A DNA stretch of 34,666 nucleotides. It comes from Hyphomonas oceanitis SCH89. Its GTDB lineage: Bacteria > Pseudomonadota > Alphaproteobacteria > Caulobacterales > Hyphomonadaceae. Shown piece after piece: positions 1-7,695 of the stretch. Position 1 is the first letter of the stretch. The number at the start of each line of letters is the position of its first letter. Where the stretch lies: the NCBI RefSeq assembly GCF_000685295.1, contig NZ_ARYL01000038.1:1-34666 (forward strand), in the 5' to 3' direction. The notes beneath the pieces were generated by a model, which was not told where the DNA came from, ran no database searches, and saw only the letters and a program-made list of their open reading frames with translations. A program made the translations under genes and the position numbers.

Positions 1-104
1 CCAGTTCGTCAGATTTCGCGTTTACGCCTGATAACGGGCAGGAACTGAAGGACGCCTACAAGCTGATCGCACAATCCATCTCCGATCTCCGGATCACCTA
101 CTAA
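1..104 (+). CDS. C-terminal end of a TadG-like vWA protein (partial)
   Basis: The window opens inside a gene; the first full codon is at 3 and the stop TAA is at 102-104. The 33 visible residues end in AQSISDLRITY, the same ending as the next gene downstream. It is therefore the last part of another member of the tandem vWA family that fills the first 4.8 kb. The first 31 bases are identical to 1408-1438 of the next copy, after which silent and conservative changes appear. Nothing of its anchor or vWA core is visible, so the function is inferred only from the paralogues. Confidence 0.85.
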   Translation, partial: SSSDFAFTPDNGQELKDAYKLIAQSISDLRITY

Positions 105-176
105 TGCCCAACAGGCCGGGATCTCTCATGTTTTATCTACATTGGCATAGCGTTTTGTTCTGAACTGGAGTCAAAG

Positions 177-1511
177 TTGAAGCGCGCTGAACTGTTTTCT
201 GTTGTTGATCGTTGGCGCGCCGATACCGGCGGCAACATCGCGATCATTTTTGCCCTGTCCGTCATCCCCATCCTTTCCATCGTCGGCGTTGCCATCGACA
301 CCCAGATGACGATGACGCAGAAGAACAAGATCCAGTCGATGATCGACAATGCCGTGATATACGGGGCCCGGTCGATGCAGGCCGGCAAGTCGCGCGCCGA
401 TGTGACCAAGGATGTGAACCAGTATGTTGCGGCCCTGCTGAAACAGCAGAAGGGTAATGTCTCCTGCACGGGCGTTGCCCTGGAATATGTCGACGGCAAG
501 CAGGACATCAACGCGACGATCATGTGTTCGCAGCCGACAACGCTGTCGAACCTGTTTGGCCAGACCAAGATGGACTTCCGGGTCCGGTCCGGGTCGACCT
601 ATGGCATCGGCAAGCTGGAAGTCTCGTTCGTCTTCGACGTGTCCGGATCGATGGGCAATAGCGGCAAGATGGCAAGCCTGAAGATCGCGGCGCGCGATGC
701 CGTGGATACGCTGATGCCCGCAGATTCAAATCTCGCCAACCCTGATGATGTGCGCATCGCGATGGTGACTTACGATACCCAGGTAAATGCCGGCGCATAT
801 TTCAAGTCTGTGACGAACCTGAATCCAAAACGCGACTTTTCCTACACGTACTGTACCAAGAAAAATAAAAACGGGAGCTGCACGAAAACCAATACCGTCA
901 CGACTAACATGACGAGTACGTGCGTCCACGAACGCGGCGGGTCGCAAGCCTTTACGGATGCGGATCCTGGTCCCGGCGGATGGCTTGAGGCGGATGATCC
1001 GACATACAATACCAGCAGCGGAAAGTGGTCAGTAAACTGTAACGACATTGGTCCTCAGCCACTGACGCACAACAGGTCCGCTCTCTATAATTATATCAAC
1101 AATCTCGACGATTACGGGACCACGGCGGGGCATACGGGCGTGGCGTGGGGCTGGTACCTGCTCGCGCCAAACTGGAACTCTGTCTGGCCAGCGGCCTCAA
1201 AGCCGCTCCCCTATGACGAGCCCGATGCGGCCAAGGCCATGATCATGATGACCGACGGTGAATTCAATGAAGTATACTTATCCGGTCTGGGGAACTCCTT
1301 TCAGCAGGCCCAAAAGATGTGCGATGGCGCCAAGGCGGCAGGTGTCGTGATCTACACGGTGGCCTTCCAGGCCCCCAAGCAGGGTAGGGATATCCTCAGC
1401 TATTGTGCCAGTTCGTCAGATTTCGCGTTTACGCCTGACAATGGCCAGGAATTGCAGGACGCCTACAAGATGATCGCCCAGTCGATTTCCGACCTGCGCA
1501 TCACCTACTAG
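177..1511 (+). CDS. TadG-like membrane-anchored vWA-domain protein, copy 2
   Basis: 444 residues from a TTG start with GGAG at 167-170, six bases upstream; no in-frame ATG is available before it. Residues 18-40 form a hydrophobic segment preceded by GGN, as in the N-terminal domain of Flp pilus-assembly TadE/TadG-like proteins, followed by the family pattern QKNKIQSMIDNAV. A vWA domain follows: the metal-site motif DVSGS is at 154-158, a candidate second-loop threonine is at 316 (TAGH) and MTDGEF places the acidic residue at D360. Two cysteines (97 and 117) recur in the paralogues. The protein probably sits in the inner membrane with its large vWA part outside the cytoplasm. It lies 72 bp after copy 1. 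No other tad genes are in view, so a role in pilus assembly or surface adhesion is only inferred. Confidence 0.85.
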   Translation: MKRAELFSVVDRWRADTGGNIAIIFALSVIPILSIVGVAIDTQMTMTQKNKIQSMIDNAVIYGARSMQAGKSRADVTKDVNQYVAALLKQQKGNVSCTGVALEYVDGKQDINATIMCSQPTTLSNLFGQTKMDFRVRSGSTYGIGKLEVSFVFDVSGSMGNSGKMASLKIAARDAVDTLMPADSNLANPDDVRIAMVTYDTQVNAGAYFKSVTNLNPKRDFSYTYCTKKNKNGSCTKTNTVTTNMTSTCVHERGGSQAFTDADPGPGGWLEADDPTYNTSSGKWSVNCNDIGPQPLTHNRSALYNYINNLDDYGTTAGHTGVAWGWYLLAPNWNSVWPAASKPLPYDEPDAAKAMIMMTDGEFNEVYLSGLGNSFQQAQKMCDGAKAAGVVIYTVAFQAPKQGRDILSYCASSSDFAFTPDNGQELQDAYKMIAQSISDLRITY

Positions 1512-1669
1512 CCGCCTGTTTGTCCATGATCGGGAGGTCGCGGAAAGTGGTTAACTCCACGTTGCGCTGACCTCTCGAAAACGGCCATTGTGCCTAACAC
1601 GCCGAAAATCTATATCCGTCATAGTGACATGTGGGCGCAGTCAGAATGGCTGTGGATGAGGCACCTGTC

Positions 1670-3211
1670 ATGTTGGTCAATTCGGAACACCAGTCCAAGC
1701 GGAGCTTTGTGCGCGATTCGCGCGGGAACGTGGCGGCTATTGCGGCCCTGACGATCATACCCATCCTGTGTGTCGCTGGCATCGCGATCGATTTCCAGAT
1801 GGCTATCACGCAGAAAAACAAGATCCAGGCGATTATCGATAGCGCCGTGATCGCTGGCTCCAAGGCCATGCAGGCCGGCCAGACAGAAGACCAGATTCGT
1901 GTCATGGTCAGGGACTATGTCTCTGCGCTTGTGAAAGTGCAGGACAATGGCCTGACCTGCAGTGCTCCCACACTCATCTTCCTGGAGGGGACACAGGATA
2001 TCGAGGCCGGGATCAACTGCTCTCAGGCGACGACCCTGTCCCAGCTGATGCATCGCGACAAGATCGATTTTCGCGTCACCTCCGGTACCACATACGGCGT
2101 CGGCAATGTCGATGTCGCTTTCATCTTTGATGTGTCCGGCTCAATGAACTCGAATAACCGGCTCGAGAACCTGAAGACGTCTGCGAAGACCGCATTTGAC
2201 GAGCTTCTGCCGGATGATCGCGAACTGGATGGCACCGTCCGCATCGCGCTGACGACCTACAACTCCAATGTGAATGCCGGCGAGTATTTTGATAATGTCA
2301 CGCGCAAGATAACGCTGGGAACGGATGCGTCATCGGGTTCAAGTTCAGCAAAGTCCCGCTATGACGCTTATAACAACCGTGTGCTGATTGACCAGAGTAC
2401 AGGCAAGCGCTTCTTCTATTACGAGCGGGCCACTTGCAGCGGTTATTGCGGTTATAACAGCAGCTGGACCATAACGCCCAAGCGTCGCTGGTTCGAGACC
2501 GATATTGGTGACAATACCTGTGTCTCTGAGCGCGTGGGCGTGAATGCCTTTACCGATGCCGCGGGCGGAACCGGCGCTGACGATTCCATGATTGCAGGCA
2601 ACCCGCTGTGGAACTGGAATACGTACAACAGCTCCAAGGGAAGCGGCTCAAGTGAAGTCGAATATGGCGGCGCGAATTCTTCCAGTGGCGCCTTCAATCC
2701 CGCCCCGTCGCAGTGCGAGAATTCCTCGCCATTGCCGCTTACGGAAGACAAGTCGAAACTCGACGATTATGTGGATGCGCTGCATGCGGGTGGCGGTACG
2801 GCCGGTCACCTTGGGATTGCCTGGGGCTGGTACCTGATTTCGCCGAGCTGGAATTCGATCTGGCCTTCGGCATCGCACCCGTGGCCATGGGACGAGCCTG
2901 ACACGGCGAAGGCCATCATCCTGATGACTGATGGTGAGTTCAACCAGACACACCCATCCATCGGCCAGAACTCAATCCAGCTGGCCATGGAGTTCTGCGA
3001 CGCCATGAAGCAAGAGCCCTACAATGTTCAGATATATTCTGTCGGGTTTCAGGTGCCGAGCAGCGCGGCCAAGACGCCCAGCGGCGAGACCATTCTCGAC
3101 TATTGCGCGACCGATGCGGGGCATTCTTTCACGCCAAACAATGGTGAAGAGCTGACGGACGCCTACAGGGCCATCGCCCAATCGATTTCGGACTTGCGTA
3201 TCACACGCTAG
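1670..3211 (+). CDS. TadG-like membrane-anchored vWA-domain protein, copy 3
   Basis: 513 residues from ATG 1670, chosen because GGATGAGG lies about eight bases upstream and because this start puts the DVSGS metal-site motif at residue 154, exactly as in the preceding copy. A GTG at 1631 would add 13 residues and lacks a clear ribosome site. The architecture is the same: a short basic N-terminus, RGNVAAIAALT leading into a membrane segment, QKNKIQAIIDSAV, then a vWA domain with DVSGSM, a GGTAGH threonine loop and LMTDGEFN. It carries a longer central insert (KRFFYYERATC onwards, then WNWNTYNSS) that copy 2 lacks and copy 4 shares. The gap to copy 2 is 158 bp, so it may have its own promoter. 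Confidence 0.85.
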   Translation: MLVNSEHQSKRSFVRDSRGNVAAIAALTIIPILCVAGIAIDFQMAITQKNKIQAIIDSAVIAGSKAMQAGQTEDQIRVMVRDYVSALVKVQDNGLTCSAPTLIFLEGTQDIEAGINCSQATTLSQLMHRDKIDFRVTSGTTYGVGNVDVAFIFDVSGSMNSNNRLENLKTSAKTAFDELLPDDRELDGTVRIALTTYNSNVNAGEYFDNVTRKITLGTDASSGSSSAKSRYDAYNNRVLIDQSTGKRFFYYERATCSGYCGYNSSWTITPKRRWFETDIGDNTCVSERVGVNAFTDAAGGTGADDSMIAGNPLWNWNTYNSSKGSGSSEVEYGGANSSSGAFNPAPSQCENSSPLPLTEDKSKLDDYVDALHAGGGTAGHLGIAWGWYLISPSWNSIWPSASHPWPWDEPDTAKAIILMTDGEFNQTHPSIGQNSIQLAMEFCDAMKQEPYNVQIYSVGFQVPSSAAKTPSGETILDYCATDAGHSFTPNNGEELTDAYRAIAQSISDLRITR

Positions 3212-3253
3212 GACGGCCGGACCGCGCCGGGTGAACACAAAGGAGCGGGAAAG

Positions 3254-4762
3254 ATGACAGGCAGGTTGATCGGCCAATGGGGCATCTCGCGCCAAGGCAA
3301 TGTTGCCATCATGGCGGCTCTTTTCATTCCTGCCGTGCTTGCCTTTGGCGGTATTGCAGTGGATTTTCAGTATACGGTCCGGCAGAAAAACAAGGTCCAG
3401 CACGCGATGGATTCTGCCGTGCTCGCAGGCGCGCTGTCGCGCCAGGCCGGGAAAAGCGAAGCAGAAGTTTCTGCCGATGTGCGCGCCTATGCAAACGCAT
3501 TGATCGACCAGCAGAGTGGTGGGATTTCCTGCACACCCATCACTGTCAATTTCAATCCGGACAACAAGGACATCGAGGGTAGCATCCGGTGTGACCAGCC
3601 GACCTTCATTTCGAACCTCATGGGGTTCGAAAAGCTGAGTTTCCCGGTCTCGTCTACATCGACCTATGCCATCGGGAACGCCGATGTCGCCTTCGTGTTC
3701 GACGTGTCGGGTTCAATGAACAGCTATAACCGCTTAAGCCTGCTGAAGTCTGCCGCTGAAGTCGCATTCGATGAACTGCTTCCGGATGACAAGCCGCGTG
3801 ATGGGAACGTGCGGCTGGCCATCGCGACGTATAACAATGCGGTCAATGCGGGTGAGTATTTCAACGCGGTTACGCGTGAGCAGACGCTCTCGGCGGATGC
3901 CGGCAACTCTGCGGCCCGCACGAGTTATGACAGCTATAACAGTGCCCGCATGATTGATAGCGCGACCGGCAAGCGGTTCTTCTATTATGAGCGCGAGCAG
4001 TGCCCTGATGGAAACTGCAATGGCAACTGGGACGCGGCACGCCGGGCGTTCGAGGACGCCTCTATTGGGGACACTTGCGTATATGAACGCACGGGCGGCG
4101 ACGCTGCGACGGAAGCGGCGCCAGGTTCGGGAAAATGGATGGGAGCGGGCAACCCGCGCTGGAACTGGTGGGCCAGCAATTCCAGCAAGCGTGACGGGCA
4201 ATACCGGATCGAATCTCAGTCCGGGAGTTCATCGCGCGGTGCGTATGACATGTCCTTCGCGGCTTGCCGGGCATCTGGTCCTGTGCCGCTCACAGAGGAC
4301 AAGGACGCTCTGAAGGCGCACGTGCAATCGTTGACGGCCAATGGGGGCACGGCGGGCCATATCGGTCTTGCCTGGGGCTGGTACCTGATCTCGCCGAGCT
4401 GGAATTCAATCTGGCCGGAGGCATCCAAGCCGCTCGACTATGATGCCAAGCACAATATGAAGGCCGTGATACTGATGACGGACGGGGATTTCAACTCCTA
4501 CCACCCGACGGCCACTAAAAGCTCGTTCCGGCAGGCGCAGGACCTGTGCGACACGATGAAGGCGGAGCCGGCAAAGATTACGGTCTATACGGTGGGATTC
4601 CAAGTGCCGAGCAGTGTGCAGAAGACCGGAGATGGACGCACCATTCTCGAATATTGTGCAACGACACCGGCCTATGCCTTCAACGCGTCGAATGGCGATG
4701 AACTGGCCGCAGCCTATCGCGCGATCGCGCAATCCATCTCGGAATTGCGGATCAAGCAGTAA
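3254..4762 (+). CDS. TadG-like membrane-anchored vWA-domain protein, copy 4
   Basis: 502 residues with a clear ribosome site (AAAGGAGCGGGAAAG before ATG). Residues 15-36 are the TadE/TadG-like hydrophobic anchor after RQGN, followed by RQKNKVQHAMDSAV. The vWA metal-site motif DVSGS starts at D150, the threonine loop reads GGTAGH, and LMTDGDFN supplies the last acidic residue. It is closest to copy 3, sharing the central insert with KRFFYYERxxC, SIGDTCVYER and GNPRWNW. The C-terminus AQSISELRIKQ closes the repeat family. Only 42 bp separate it from copy 3, so the two are probably cotranscribed. Its last 11 bases overlap the end of the convergent MarR-GNAT gene. Confidence 0.87.
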   Translation: MTGRLIGQWGISRQGNVAIMAALFIPAVLAFGGIAVDFQYTVRQKNKVQHAMDSAVLAGALSRQAGKSEAEVSADVRAYANALIDQQSGGISCTPITVNFNPDNKDIEGSIRCDQPTFISNLMGFEKLSFPVSSTSTYAIGNADVAFVFDVSGSMNSYNRLSLLKSAAEVAFDELLPDDKPRDGNVRLAIATYNNAVNAGEYFNAVTREQTLSADAGNSAARTSYDSYNSARMIDSATGKRFFYYEREQCPDGNCNGNWDAARRAFEDASIGDTCVYERTGGDAATEAAPGSGKWMGAGNPRWNWWASNSSKRDGQYRIESQSGSSSRGAYDMSFAACRASGPVPLTEDKDALKAHVQSLTANGGTAGHIGLAWGWYLISPSWNSIWPEASKPLDYDAKHNMKAVILMTDGDFNSYHPTATKSSFRQAQDLCDTMKAEPAKITVYTVGFQVPSSVQKTGDGRTILEYCATTPAYAFNASNGDELAAAYRAIAQSISELRIKQ

Positions 4763-5708
4763 GCGTCTCAAGCGGATAGGACATGGCCACGTCGCACCGG
4801 TCATAGCGCTGACCATAGGTGTCGAGCATGGTCGCATCATGCTCGAAGCCGAGCTTTTCGTAGAGGTGGATGGCCGCCGCGCATTTGCGGTTGGTAAGCA
4901 GGTAAAGGCTGTTCATTTCCATGGCGCGCGCCCGTTCCAGGGCCTTTGCCAGCAGGAACTCGCCGGACTTGCGCCCGCGCGCTGATTTCAGCACCCCCAT
5001 TTTCGTCAGCTCGAAATGGCCATCCTTGACCGGCATCAGCGCGCACGTGCCCACGATGCCGAGGCCGCCCGTTGAGACGAAGAGGATCTGCCCGCCCTTG
5101 TCGATGATCAGCTCCTTCGGGTTGGACAGGATGGCGATGTCATTTGGCTCGAGCGTGAACATGTCCGAAATCCACTCGGCATTGATGTCGTAAAAGGCGC
5201 CGGCCAGATCGTCTGAATATTCAATAATGGCGTGACCGTCGCGTGCGCGATCCGGCATCGATTTGGCGTCGAGGGCCGCTTCGATCCGGGCGATCTGGTC
5301 GAGCAGGCTGCCGTCAGGACCGGCGGCCATTTCTTCGGCGGCACGCGCGACATGGGGCCAGACATCGCGTTTCATGCGGGCCACGGCTGATGTGCCGGCT
5401 TCGGTCAGGCTTATCGTTTTCTGGCGCCGGTCTGTTTCAGACACAGTCGTTTCGGCGAGACCCATATCGACGAGGCCCACAAGGCTTCGGGTTACCGCCG
5501 GCTGGCTCACGCCGAGAGCGCTGACGGCCTCGCTGACGGTTAACGGCCCGTAGCGGTCGAGCGCGGCCAGCAGGGGAAAATGGCTCGGCTGTGTAATGAA
5601 ACAGTTCTGCTCGAAGATCTGGGTCGCGTCTGCCTGCAGGCGTTCGGCGAGGCGCTTCAGTCGGCTGCCCAAGGCAAGATAGCCGAGGTCCTGCAATATG
5701 TCTGGCAT
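4752..5708 (-). CDS. MarR-family regulator fused to a GNAT acetyltransferase
   Basis: 318 residues. The first ~140 are a MarR winged helix: FPLLAALDRYGPLTVSEAVSALGVSQPAVTRSL (about 44-76) is the helix-turn-helix region and the wing carries ETDRRQKTISLTEAG (91-105). Residues ~165-310 are a GNAT fold, with the acetyl-CoA loop around ARGRKSGEF (243-251) and NRKCAAAIHLYEKLGF (273-288). The start at 5708 sits six bases after GGAG; ATGs at 5711 and 5729 are in frame, but the latter lies inside the 22-bp palindrome. MarR-GNAT fusions are a known family of DNA-binding acetyltransferases whose substrates are mostly unknown. The palindrome suggests autorepression. The gene ends tail to tail with the vWA gene, overlapping it by 11 bases. 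Confidence 0.9.
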   Translation of the reverse strand: MPDILQDLGYLALGSRLKRLAERLQADATQIFEQNCFITQPSHFPLLAALDRYGPLTVSEAVSALGVSQPAVTRSLVGLVDMGLAETTVSETDRRQKTISLTEAGTSAVARMKRDVWPHVARAAEEMAAGPDGSLLDQIARIEAALDAKSMPDRARDGHAIIEYSDDLAGAFYDINAEWISDMFTLEPNDIAILSNPKELIIDKGGQILFVSTGGLGIVGTCALMPVKDGHFELTKMGVLKSARGRKSGEFLLAKALERARAMEMNSLYLLTNRKCAAAIHLYEKLGFEHDATMLDTYGQRYDRCDVAMSYPLETLTA

Positions 5709-5722
5709 CATGGTCTCCGCAC

Positions 5723-5744
5723 TATACATAACATGTTATGTATA
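5723..5744. promoter_or_regulatory. 22-bp perfect palindrome, likely MarR operator
   Basis: An 11-base arm TATACATAACA is followed directly by its exact reverse complement. It lies immediately upstream of the MarR-GNAT start codon and would cover its promoter or first transcribed bases. MarR dimers bind imperfect to perfect palindromes of this size, so autoregulation is the simplest reading. It also lies about 95 bp upstream of the tmRNA acceptor piece, so an effect there is possible but less likely. Confidence 0.7.
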
Positions 5745-5837
5745 TCGGTTCGCCTGTCAATATGGGTGTGGGCAAAACTCGCTATGCCGCGCAAAGGTCT
5801 TTCATATCAGGGAGAGGTCCCCTATATAGATACTGTC

Positions 5838-6152
5838 TTCGGACTATGGCGATAAACGCGCGTGTAATAAGCGGTTCGGACCCGGGGGCGGTACCCGGCG
5901 ACTCCACCACAAGCAGGCTCAGGCATACTTCGCCTGTTTCTGACGGGGTCGAAATAGGATCGACGGACGTGTAAAGACGAGGCCTTCGCCGGATTGAGCC
6001 CCCTCAGAAGCTCACATCAACATAGTTGCAAATGACAACCATGCTGAAGGTCAACTGCTCGCAGCGTAGCTGTACGTAGTTAACCGAATTAACTCCTAAG
6101 GATTCAGCTCCTTAGGCGGGGCCCGGAGGCGCCTGGCAACAGAAGCCTCCAC
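5838..6152 (+). ncRNA. ssrA: Circularly permuted two-piece tmRNA (alpha-type)
   Basis: The acceptor piece comes first: a T-arm CCGGG-GGCGGTA-CCCGG, then CGACTCC (5899-5905) and ACCA ending at 5909. A 35-base linker with a CAGGC/GCCTG hairpin (5920-5936) follows. The coding piece starts at 5945 with GGGGTCG, which pairs with CGACTCC to make a seven-pair acceptor stem containing the G3-U70 wobble that marks alanine acceptance. GGATCGACGG is the conserved D-loop region. The tag frame at 6028-6069 reads ANDNHAEGQLLAA then TAG. Downstream are a CCTAAGG/CCTTAGG hairpin (6095-6116) and a GGAGGC/GCCTCC stem (6125-6150) with ACTTTT. A -10-like TATAGA is at 5825-5830. The exact 5' end of the acceptor piece and the 3' end of the coding piece are estimates. 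The RNA rescues stalled ribosomes and tags the peptide for proteolysis. Confidence 0.93.
6028..6069 (+). other. tmRNA proteolysis tag reading frame (ANDNHAEGQLLAA)
   Basis: Thirteen codons from the resume codon GCA to TAG. The ANDN start and the LLAA-type end are typical of alphaproteobacterial tags; the first alanine of the full tag comes from the charged tmRNA itself. The terminal Leu-Ala-Ala is what ClpX recognises, and the N-terminal part is where SspB-type adaptors bind. Confidence 0.93.
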
Positions 6153-6162
6153 TTTTCTCCCC

Positions 6163-7590
6163 CTATTCCCGGTAATCCAGCGGCGGCTTGCGGTCGCCAA
6201 GCAGCGACTTGTATTCGTAGTTTTCGCCGCGGGCGGCATCAAACTCGTCGCGCGCAGCCTTGCGCAGTTTTGGATCCTTGTAGAGTTCGATTGCGGCGAG
6301 CGTTAGCGTCTTGGCGGCGACCTGCGCACCCTTATAGCCGATTGATGTGCCGCTTGCGGCAACGGCTTGCCAGCTGTGGGCAGCGGTTCCGGGCACCCAG
6401 GTTGCGGCGCGCATGCCGACTGTCGGCACGGCGTAGGACACATCACCGACATCTGTGGAGCCATAGCCCAGCTTGACGGAATAGGGCTGAACTTCGCTTT
6501 GACTGCCGAGCGCCAGACCGGGCTTGTCGAAGCTTTTGTAAATCTCTTCGGCAAATTCCTGCTCTGCGGGCGTGTAAGTTATGCCGCCGACTTCACGCAG
6601 CTTTTCGTCCATCATCTTGGCCAATGTCTCATTGATGAGGAGCGGATTGTTGCCGTGAATGATCTCCCAGTCGACTTTGGTGCCAGTGCCCAGCGCTGCC
6701 CCACGTGCGGCATCCTCCATGCGCGTCCAGATTTCCTCAACGCCTTCTGCGTTCGGATAGCGGGCGTAGTAAAACACTTCGGCAAAGTCCGGCACGACGT
6801 TCGGGGCGATGCCGCCCTTGGTGATGACGTAGTGAATCCGCGCGTCCTGGGGCACGTGCTCGCGCATCATGTTGACCATGTAGTTGAACGATTCGACGCC
6901 ATCGAGCGCCGAGCGACCACGTTCCGGTGCGCCAGCCGCATGCGCAGAGACGCCATGGAAACGGAACTTGGCGGAGCGGTTGGCGAGTGTCGTGCGCGCG
7001 GCGGCCGAGTTCTCATCATCGGCATGCCAGTGCAGGGCAATATCGACATCATCGAACAGGCCTTCGCGGACCATATAGACCTTGCCGCTGCCACCTTCTT
7101 CGGCGGGCGTGCCATAGAGGCGGATCGTGCCCGGCGTGCCAGTCTCTTCCAGCCAGTCGCGGATTGCCAGTGCGGCGCCGACCGAACCGGCCCCGAAGAG
7201 GTTGTGGCCGCAGGCATGACCCGCTGCCTTGCCTTCTACGGGTGAGCGGTCGGGGCTGGCATCCTGGTTGATGCCGGGCAGGGCGTCGAACTCGGCGAGG
7301 ACGGCAATGATCGGCCCGCCAGAGCCATAACTGGCAACAAAAGCGGTCGGGATACCTGCGACCCCGGCCTCAACCGTGAAGCCTGCATCCTTCAGGGTCG
7401 ATTGCAGCAGGCCTGAAGACTTGTCTTCCTGATACCCGACCTCGGCCCAATCCCATATCTGCTTGGCGATGGCGGCCGTTTGTTCGTAGCGCGCATCGAC
7501 GCTGTCGATAACGGCCTGGTCGCCTTTGCTCTGCGCGTGGGCACAGGCGGTTAGCGCGAGGGCAGCAAGACTTGGGGCGAGAAGGCGCAT
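6163..7590 (-). CDS. M20-family amidohydrolase, predicted lipoprotein
   Basis: 475 residues starting at ATG with GGAG eight bases upstream. The N-terminus is a lipoprotein signal with LTAC (13-16). Zinc-ligand motifs of the M20D/amidohydrolase family are visible: HACGHN (125-130), the catalytic pair EE (164-165) in PAEEGGSGK, and HWH (187-189). GVSAHAAGAPERGRSALDG matches the dimerisation (lid) domain. The overall sequence resembles AbgB-like aminobenzoyl-glutamate hydrolases, but the substrate cannot be told from sequence. It is unusual in being exported and lipid-anchored, which suggests cleavage of an amide-linked amino acid conjugate in the periplasm. The APC permease gene lies 105 bp upstream on the same strand. 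The 3' end stops about ten bases from the convergent tmRNA gene. Confidence 0.88.
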   Translation of the reverse strand: MRLLAPSLAALALTACAHAQSKGDQAVIDSVDARYEQTAAIAKQIWDWAEVGYQEDKSSGLLQSTLKDAGFTVEAGVAGIPTAFVASYGSGGPIIAVLAEFDALPGINQDASPDRSPVEGKAAGHACGHNLFGAGSVGAALAIRDWLEETGTPGTIRLYGTPAEEGGSGKVYMVREGLFDDVDIALHWHADDENSAAARTTLANRSAKFRFHGVSAHAAGAPERGRSALDGVESFNYMVNMMREHVPQDARIHYVITKGGIAPNVVPDFAEVFYYARYPNAEGVEEIWTRMEDAARGAALGTGTKVDWEIIHGNNPLLINETLAKMMDEKLREVGGITYTPAEQEFAEEIYKSFDKPGLALGSQSEVQPYSVKLGYGSTDVGDVSYAVPTVGMRAATWVPGTAAHSWQAVAASGTSIGYKGAQVAAKTLTLAAIELYKDPKLRKAARDEFDAARGENYEYKSLLGDRKPPLDYRE

Positions 7591-7620
7591 ACGGGAACTC
7601 CGGCAGGTTCAGGTTTCTGT

Positions 7621-7646
7621 CGGCCCCAGACTGTCGCATGGGGCCG
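7621..7646. terminator. Strong hairpin between permease and amidohydrolase
   Basis: CGGCCCCA and TGGGGCCG form an eight-pair GC-rich stem with a ten-base loop. There is no clear T-run on either side, so it may be a partial terminator, an RNA stability element or an attenuator that separates the expression levels of the two minus-strand genes. Confidence 0.4.
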
Positions 7647-7695
7647 ATGAAAACAAGGTGTGCAGGAAGTTTGTCCGTGCGCCTTTGCCGGTTGT

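Noticed and set aside
5738..5974. Small open frames between the MarR-GNAT gene and the tmRNA coding piece
   Set aside because: They overlap the tmRNA acceptor piece and have no ribosome site or known domain.
6080..6092. TTAA-CCGAA-TTAA as a CtrA site
   Set aside because: The spacer is five bases instead of seven and the sequence lies inside the tmRNA coding piece, where it is explained by RNA structure.
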